NCBI GenBank assembly: GCA_015493585.1
Contig: WGCW01000044.1
Span: 1 to 64,000 of the forward strand
Length of the DNA stretch: 64,000 nucleotides
DNA from: Acidobacteriota bacterium
GTDB taxonomy: Bacteria; Acidobacteriota; Thermoanaerobaculia; Thermoanaerobaculales; Sulfomarinibacteraceae
Direction of reading: 5' to 3'
Below are positions 58,596 to 64,000 of this stretch, piece by piece. The notes beneath the pieces are model-generated. The model was given only the letters and a program-made list of their open reading frames with translations, was not told the DNA's origin and did no database searches. Made by a program: the position numbers and the translations under genes. Each line of letters starts with the position of its first letter. The stretch's first letter is position 1.

Positions 58596-59591
58596 TCATA
58601 CCGGTTCGGCGGGCACGGGTGCGGTTTCCCCTTCTCCGGAGGTATTGCGGGCGAGGTCCTGAAGCCCATCACCGATCAGCGCCAGGGCGATAACGAGGGA
58701 TGCGATGGCAAGCCCGGGGAACGTCGAGAGCCACCACCCCTGGAGCAGGACCTTGTGCCCCTCGGCAACCAGCGAGCCCCAGGTTGGTGTCGAGGGAGGG
58801 ATACCCAGGCCGAGGTAGGAGAGCGTCGCTTCAGCGAGCACGAGGTCGCCCAGGCGCAGGGCGGCATCCTGAGCGACCGGCCCAACGAGGTTCGGGGCGT
58901 AGTGCAGCTCCCAGATCCGCCACCACGGGCTCCCAGCCACCCGCGCCGCCTGGACGAACTCCCGCTGCCTGAGGGAGAGCACCTGCCCGCGGACCAGGCG
59001 CGCCAACCCCATCCAGGAGCTCAGCCCAAGGACAAGGATCAGCGCCGGCGGGCCCGGCCTGAAGAGCGCAACCGCCAAGATGAGCAGGAAAAGAATCGGG
59101 AAGGCGAGGAAGGCGTCGACCAGCCGCATCAGGAGTGAATCGGCCAGCGGGCCGAACGTCGCCGCGGCCAGTCCGATGCTTCCCCCCACGATCAGGGCAA
59201 TCAGCAGGGCGAGCGAGGCAACGGCCAGCGAGATCCGCCCGCCGGTCAACGATTCGCGCAACAGATCACGCCCGAACCGGTCACTGCCCAGCCAGTACCG
59301 GTGCGTCGCAAGCTTAGCGATCCGGCCGCGCGGAATGTCGATCCGGCGTTCGCCGGGGCCACGTACCACGATATGGCCGGCATCGCGCGCAACACGTGGC
59401 GAGATGTAGACGGCGCCATCGGTCAGGAGCACGACGGTCACCCGGCTTCCCGGGGGAAGCAGGGCGGCGCGGGCCGGATCCATGCCGGGGAGCGGGCGGA
59501 TCAGCCACGGCCCAGCGATGCACGCGATGATCATCAGGACGATCACAGCGGCCCCGGTCCTCAGCCGCGGTGGGGCGGTCCGCACGCTCAT
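58596..59591 (-). CDS. oligopeptide-type ABC transporter permease (OppC/DppC-like)
   Basis: WLGSDRFGRDLLRESLTGGRISLAVA; EFVQAARVAGSPWWRIWELHYAPN. Confidence 0.92.
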   Translation of the reverse strand: MSVRTAPPRLRTGAAVIVLMIIACIAGPWLIRPLPGMDPARAALLPPGSRVTVVLLTDGAVYISPRVARDAGHIVVRGPGERRIDIPRGRIAKLATHRYWLGSDRFGRDLLRESLTGGRISLAVASLALLIALIVGGSIGLAAATFGPLADSLLMRLVDAFLAFPILFLLILAVALFRPGPPALILVLGLSSWMGLARLVRGQVLSLRQREFVQAARVAGSPWWRIWELHYAPNLVGPVAQDAALRLGDLVLAEATLSYLGLGIPPSTPTWGSLVAEGHKVLLQGWWLSTFPGLAIASLVIALALIGDGLQDLARNTSGEGETAPVPAEPV

Positions 59592-60556
59592 CGCGGGCTC
59601 CGGGCCCGGGGATCGACGATCAGGTAGAGCACGTCCGACACGAGGTTGCCGAGGATCACCGCGCCCGCTCCCAGCAGCGTCACTGCAAGAATGAGCGGAA
59701 CATCCCGGGCCCACGCGGCGGTCCACAGAACGCGGCCGATTCCGGGCCACGCGAAGATGACTTCAATGACCAGTGAACCGGATACGAGGAAGGGGATCGC
59801 CAGACCAAGGAGCGTCACGAGCGGCAGGAGTGCGGGCCGCAGGGCGTGAACGAGCAGCACCCTGCGCCGGGAAAGACCCCTCGCTCGAGCGGCGAGAAGG
59901 TAGGGCGCCTCGTGCAGGTCGAGCAGCGCCGCCCGGAGGTAGCGGGCAGTCCCAGCGGCTCCAACAACTCCCAGAACACCGGCTGGCAGGATGAGGTGCC
60001 TGATGAGATCGGCGAAGCGGACACTGGAGCTCGCGCCGATGGCACCGACGGAATGCATGTGTGAGGCCGGGAGCCATCCGAGGATGACGGAGAAGAACAG
60101 GATGGCCAGCCCCGCCAGCCAGAACGATGGCATGCCGTACAGCCCAAGGCTGAAAACCGTGCAGATCCGGTCGAACCAGCTCCGTGGGCGGGCAACGGCG
60201 ATCAACGCCAGGAGGATTCCGAGGGCGAAATCGAGCGTCAGTGCCGTTCCAGCGAGCAGCAGCGTCGGTGGCAGGGCCCTCGCAACCACGCGGCTAACCG
60301 GCTGGCGGTAGAGGAACGATACGCCGAGATCGCCGCGGGCCAGCGCGGCCAGCCAGCGGACGTACTGTTCGCCCAGGGGCCGGTCGAGGCCAAACTGCTC
60401 CTCGATATGCGCCCGCGCCTGTGGTCCAAGCTGCGGATTGTCGATCAGGTCGGCGACCGTGCCGGGAACGGCGTGGACCGCGAGGAAGGTCAGGGTCACG
60501 ACCAGCCAGAGCAGGGGAACCGCAATCGCCAGGCGCCGGAGGATCAAACGTGCCAT
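59588..60556 (-). CDS. oligopeptide-type ABC transporter permease (OppB/DppB-like)
   Basis: FGLDRPLGEQYVRWLAALARGDLGVSFLYRQPVSRVV; YLLAARARGLSRRRVLLVHALRPALLPLVT. Confidence 0.92.
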   Translation of the reverse strand: MARLILRRLAIAVPLLWLVVTLTFLAVHAVPGTVADLIDNPQLGPQARAHIEEQFGLDRPLGEQYVRWLAALARGDLGVSFLYRQPVSRVVARALPPTLLLAGTALTLDFALGILLALIAVARPRSWFDRICTVFSLGLYGMPSFWLAGLAILFFSVILGWLPASHMHSVGAIGASSSVRFADLIRHLILPAGVLGVVGAAGTARYLRAALLDLHEAPYLLAARARGLSRRRVLLVHALRPALLPLVTLLGLAIPFLVSGSLVIEVIFAWPGIGRVLWTAAWARDVPLILAVTLLGAGAVILGNLVSDVLYLIVDPRARSPR

Positions 60557-60619
60557 CGGACTATCTGCTCCTGCAAGCGCCGGACTGGATGGGCGCTCCG
60601 AACGGCCGGATTGGCCCGG

Positions 60620-62245
60620 TCACCGGCGGGGGCTCGAGACGGTCCACTCATCGACGTTGAAGTACGCGGTGGCATCGTTGATGATGGCGTGCTGAATCCT
60701 CCGGTTGATCCCGTCGAGCCGCTCCCCCTCGTAGAGGAACGTATACGGCTGGTCGCGATGAACTAGCTCCTGGAAACGATCGAGCAGCGGCTTTTGGGCC
60801 GCCGCGGTCTCCAGAGCCGGAAGCCGGTCGATCAACCGGTCGACTTCGGGATTGGCATAGCCAACGTAGTTGTAGGTCGGCGCTCCCGGCGGCGCCGAAT
60901 GCCAGAGCGGCGCCGGGTCAACCTGCGTCCCCTCGCGCCAGGCACTGACGTACGCGTCGAAGGTGCCGTGCTCGAGGCGGGAGAGCATCGTGCCCCACTC
61001 AATGAAGCGGATGTCGACCTTGATCCCGACCCTCCTGAGCTGACCCGCAACCATCTGGCAGATGTCTTCACGCATCTCGTTACCGGCGTTCGTCATCAGC
61101 TCGAAGGCGAACGGTTTCCCATCACGATCGAGGATGCCGTCGCCGTTCGTGTCCGTCCATCCGGCCGAGGTCAGCAACGTGCGCGCCCGCGCCGGATCGT
61201 AGGGGTACGGAACGAGGGCATGGTCGTACGCCCACATCGTCGAGAGCACCGGGCCGGTGGCCAGGCGGCCGTACCCGCGCACCACTGTGTCGAGGATCGT
61301 TTGCCGGTCCAAAGCGAGCGTCAGGGCTCGCCGGACGCGCGCATCGTCAAAGGGTGCCTTCCTGCAGTTCCACCCGATATATCCGTAGCTGCGGTCGGGA
61401 AAGTGGATCAGCCTGACACGCGGATCATTCCGGAGCTGTCCAGCCTGCCGGGGAGGAATGCCCTGCATGAAATCGATCTCTCCCGTACGAAGCTGGGTCA
61501 GCAGATTCCCTTGATCGGGAACGATGCGCCAGATCAACCGGTCGAGAAACGGCCGTCCCTTCTTCCAGTACAGCGGGTTGCGTTTGAGCACGAACTGCTG
61601 TTGCGGCGTTGCCGAGTCCAGCATGAACGGGCCGGCTGAGAGTGCGAGCTTCCGCCAGTCCTGCCGGTCCCACGTCCCATAGGGAATCGAGCTCCACGCA
61701 TGGGCGGGAATGATCGGACCATCGTTGGCATCCATGAGCTCATACGGGTAGCGGTGCGTGAAATGAAAGCGGACCGTGTGAGCATCGGGAGCATCGACCG
61801 AGCGGATCTTCCGCTTCAGGTTCTCGATCTCCCATCCGATCTCTGGATTGGTCCTCGTCCGGTAGCTGAAGAGCACATCGGCAGACGTGACGGGGACACC
61901 ATCGCTCCAATGCGCGCCAGACCTCAGATGAAACGTCAACGTCAGGTGGTCGGGCGAGAACTTCCACGAGCTCGCCAGATTGGGCGTGAAGGATGGTGGA
62001 TGGGTACGGTAGTCGACCTGTTCGATCGCCAGCGTCGGGTAGAGCAAGCTCAAGACGTCGTCACCAAGGGCAGTCTCGTTGAGATACGGGTTCCAGTTGT
62101 GGATGCCGGAAAGCGTGCCAATAACAACGGTACCGCCATGCGCCGGAGCCGTGACCTGGCCCGGCTTCGTTGTGGGAGCAGAGGGGCCACACGCGGCGGC
62201 AAAGGCGATGACTGCTCCTAAAATGGCGAACGGCGCACGTTTCAT
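60620..62245 (-). CDS. ABC transporter substrate-binding lipoprotein, SBP family 5
   Basis: Lipobox AFAAACGP; LASSWKFSPDHLTLTFHLRSGAHWSDGVPVTSADVLFSY; family 5 pattern. Confidence 0.93.
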   Translation of the reverse strand: MKRAPFAILGAVIAFAAACGPSAPTTKPGQVTAPAHGGTVVIGTLSGIHNWNPYLNETALGDDVLSLLYPTLAIEQVDYRTHPPSFTPNLASSWKFSPDHLTLTFHLRSGAHWSDGVPVTSADVLFSYRTRTNPEIGWEIENLKRKIRSVDAPDAHTVRFHFTHRYPYELMDANDGPIIPAHAWSSIPYGTWDRQDWRKLALSAGPFMLDSATPQQQFVLKRNPLYWKKGRPFLDRLIWRIVPDQGNLLTQLRTGEIDFMQGIPPRQAGQLRNDPRVRLIHFPDRSYGYIGWNCRKAPFDDARVRRALTLALDRQTILDTVVRGYGRLATGPVLSTMWAYDHALVPYPYDPARARTLLTSAGWTDTNGDGILDRDGKPFAFELMTNAGNEMREDICQMVAGQLRRVGIKVDIRFIEWGTMLSRLEHGTFDAYVSAWREGTQVDPAPLWHSAPPGAPTYNYVGYANPEVDRLIDRLPALETAAAQKPLLDRFQELVHRDQPYTFLYEGERLDGINRRIQHAIINDATAYFNVDEWTVSSPRR

Positions 62246-62255
62246 TCGGCCCATT

Positions 62256-63647
62256 TTATCCAGAGCCCCCACGGGTTACGGGAATGGCGTAGCGCTTGAG
62301 CTTCTCGTACAGGGTCGACCGGGAGATACCCAGGACCGTTGCGGTGCGTTTGATGTTCCCGCCGGTCGCGTGGAGCACGCGAGCGATGTGCTCCCGCTCG
62401 ACATCTGCGAGCGGACGCAGGACGGTTTCGTTCCCGCCCGCGAGATTCTTCGGAAGGTGCCGGACCGTGATCTGGCCGCGTCCCGCGAGAATGATCGCCC
62501 GCTCCAGGACATTTCTCAGCTCACGGACGTTCCCCGGCCAGGAGTAGCGGCGCAACAGATCCCGGGCGCGGGCGCTGATGCCGGTGACGGCACATCCGGT
62601 CAACGGGTTCAAAGTGGCGATGAAGTAGGCGGTCAGATCGTCCAGATCCTCCACGCGTTCGCGGAGAGGTGGGATGACGACCGGAAACACATTGAGACGG
62701 TAGAACAGATCCCTCCGGAACGTCCCATGCCCGGTCATCTCCTCCAGATCGCGGTGGGTCGCAGCGATGATCCGGACATCAACCGGAAGCTGGCGCACCC
62801 CGCCCACTCTCCGGAACGTCCGGTCCTCCAGCGCCTTGAGGACCTTGGCCTGGGTCTGGAGGTCGAGGTCTGCGACTTCATCGAGGAAGAGTGTGCCCCC
62901 GTTGGCCACCTCCATCAGTCCGGGCTTACGGGCGTGGGCGCCCGTGAACGCGCCGCGTTCGTGCCCAAAGATTTCGGATTCGGCGAGCTGAGGCTGAATG
63001 CTCGCGCAGTTGACATCGACAAACGGTCCGGCCGCGCGTTTCGAGAGCCGGTGGATCTCACGCGCCAGCATCCCCTTCCCCGTGCCGGACTCGCCGCGCA
63101 GCAGGACGGAGGCTCCCGTGGGAGCGACCCGAACGACCTGATCACGAACTTCGGCCATGGCGTGGCTGGAGCCGACAATATGGGGCATGCCGCCGGAGTC
63201 CGACGCGCGTTTGTTGGCGATGGCATTTTTGTACGTCTCGACGTGCTGGCGGTTTCGATGCTCCTGGAGCTCACGCTTGATGATGTTGAGGAACAGTGCG
63301 GGTTCGACTGGCTTGGGAACGAAGTTGTCAGCCCCCCGCCTCATGCTCTCAACGACGGTCTCGACGTCGGACAGGCCCGTCATGACGATGACCGAAATAA
63401 TCTCGCCCATCTCCCGGATTTCATCCAAAAGCTCGAAGCCGCTGCCGTCGGGCAGCGTCAGGTCCAGGAGCACAAGATCCGGGACCCGCTGCGCCAGGAC
63501 GGCACGGGCCTCGGCCAAAGAATGCGCCGTTGCCACCGTGGCGGCGCGGCTCGCAAGAATCTCCTCGATCACCGAGCACAGATCGGGATCGTCATCGACG
63601 ATGAGGATGTCGCCCTGCCGTTCAGCGGTTGCCCCAGCTGCGGTCAT
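62256..63647 (-). CDS. sigma-54-dependent response regulator (NtrC family)
   Basis: Receiver ILIVDDDPDLC; AAA+ GESGTGKGMLAREIH, GAFTGAHARKPGLMEVANGGTLFLDEV; C-term HTH ILHATGGNIKRTATVLGISRSTLYEKLKRY. Confidence 0.95.
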   Translation of the reverse strand: MTAAGATAERQGDILIVDDDPDLCSVIEEILASRAATVATAHSLAEARAVLAQRVPDLVLLDLTLPDGSGFELLDEIREMGEIISVIVMTGLSDVETVVESMRRGADNFVPKPVEPALFLNIIKRELQEHRNRQHVETYKNAIANKRASDSGGMPHIVGSSHAMAEVRDQVVRVAPTGASVLLRGESGTGKGMLAREIHRLSKRAAGPFVDVNCASIQPQLAESEIFGHERGAFTGAHARKPGLMEVANGGTLFLDEVADLDLQTQAKVLKALEDRTFRRVGGVRQLPVDVRIIAATHRDLEEMTGHGTFRRDLFYRLNVFPVVIPPLRERVEDLDDLTAYFIATLNPLTGCAVTGISARARDLLRRYSWPGNVRELRNVLERAIILAGRGQITVRHLPKNLAGGNETVLRPLADVEREHIARVLHATGGNIKRTATVLGISRSTLYEKLKRYAIPVTRGGSG

Positions 63648-63744
63648 ACCGTTTGAGTATACCGCGTGTGGAGCAGCCCAGCCGGGTGCACCCGCGTTCT
63701 CCCAACGCACATCGTGGGATTCCCCCGACCCCGTTGCGGGGACA

Positions 63745-63780
63745 CAAAAGAGCCGCTTCCGGGGGATGGGGAAGCGGCTC
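63745..63780 (-). terminator. Rho-independent terminator
   Basis: Minus strand GAGCCGCTTCC-CCATCCCCC-GGAAGCGGCTC-TTTTGTG: 11-bp perfect stem then T-run, downstream of PKD gene. Confidence 0.85.
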
Positions 63781-63800
63781 ACCGGGAGGGAAAACTCAGC

Positions 63801-64000
63801 TCAGCGGGTCAGGGACTGTGAGAAATCAATCATCCGCCGGGCCGAGCGGGACTGGCCTGAGGTATCGGTGACGGTCAACATGACCTTGAACTGCGATCCG
63901 TCGAGCGGGAAGGTGTGGTCAATGACGATGTCCTTGCGACCGCTGATGATGGTGCCGTCATCGAAGTCCCATTCGTAGGAGACGATGCCGTGATCGTCGG
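63801..64000 (-). CDS. PKD-domain protein, C-terminal part (runs off right edge)
   Basis: Minus strand DDHGIVSYEWDFDDGTIISGRKDIVIDHTFPLDGSQFKVMLTVTDTSGQSRSARRMIDFSQSLTR-stop. Confidence 0.75.
   Translation of the reverse strand, partial: DDHGIVSYEWDFDDGTIISGRKDIVIDHTFPLDGSQFKVMLTVTDTSGQSRSARRMIDFSQSLTR

Overview
High-GC bacterial chromosome window (64 kb). From gene content it looks like an Acidobacteriota-type genome, but that is inference. It is mostly housekeeping genes plus one metal-resistance block with decayed mobile DNA beside it. In order: a CARDB-type secreted protein; a double FGE-fold protein; a class V aminotransferase; tRNA-Arg(ACG); long-form purL; a PilZ-TM-AMIN protein; a radical SAM protein with an overlapping small partner; radA; mlaD/mlaF/mlaE; dnaB; aroB; an Oar-like TonB-dependent receptor; rimI/tsaB; a LysM lytic transglycosylase coupled to an MglA-like GTPase; a ~1.4 kb noncoding repeat nest (29.6-31.0 kb); an alpha-oxoamine synthase; an ECF sigma / DUF5667-like / Spy-like cluster; a PII-like protein with CusA/CusB/CusC-type efflux genes; copB/copA; a truncated type I restriction HsdR remnant; a tandem cNMP-binding protein; tolQ-tolR-tolA/TonB-tolB; an MFS transporter; YbjQ/anti-sigma/ECF sigma; a metallophosphoesterase; a UbiA-family prenyltransferase; hemY; an oligopeptide-type ABC transporter (SBP and two permeases); an NtrC-type regulator; and a partial PKD-domain protein. 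The observations most worth a second look are: (1) the radical SAM protein with an atypical CX10CX2C motif and its GTGA-overlapping small partner; (2) two decayed tyrosine-recombinase (IntI/Xer-like) N-terminal fragments and an hsdR remnant whose motif-I region has been lost, next to the copper operon; (3) the repeat families; (4) a probable 1-nt frameshift in the DUF5667-like gene; (5) a tiny secreted CDCICH protein and a PII-like protein without the T-loop tyrosine, both next to heavy-metal efflux genes. I did not find a clearly new multi-gene defence or biosynthetic system. All family assignments come from reading motifs by eye; no database search was run.
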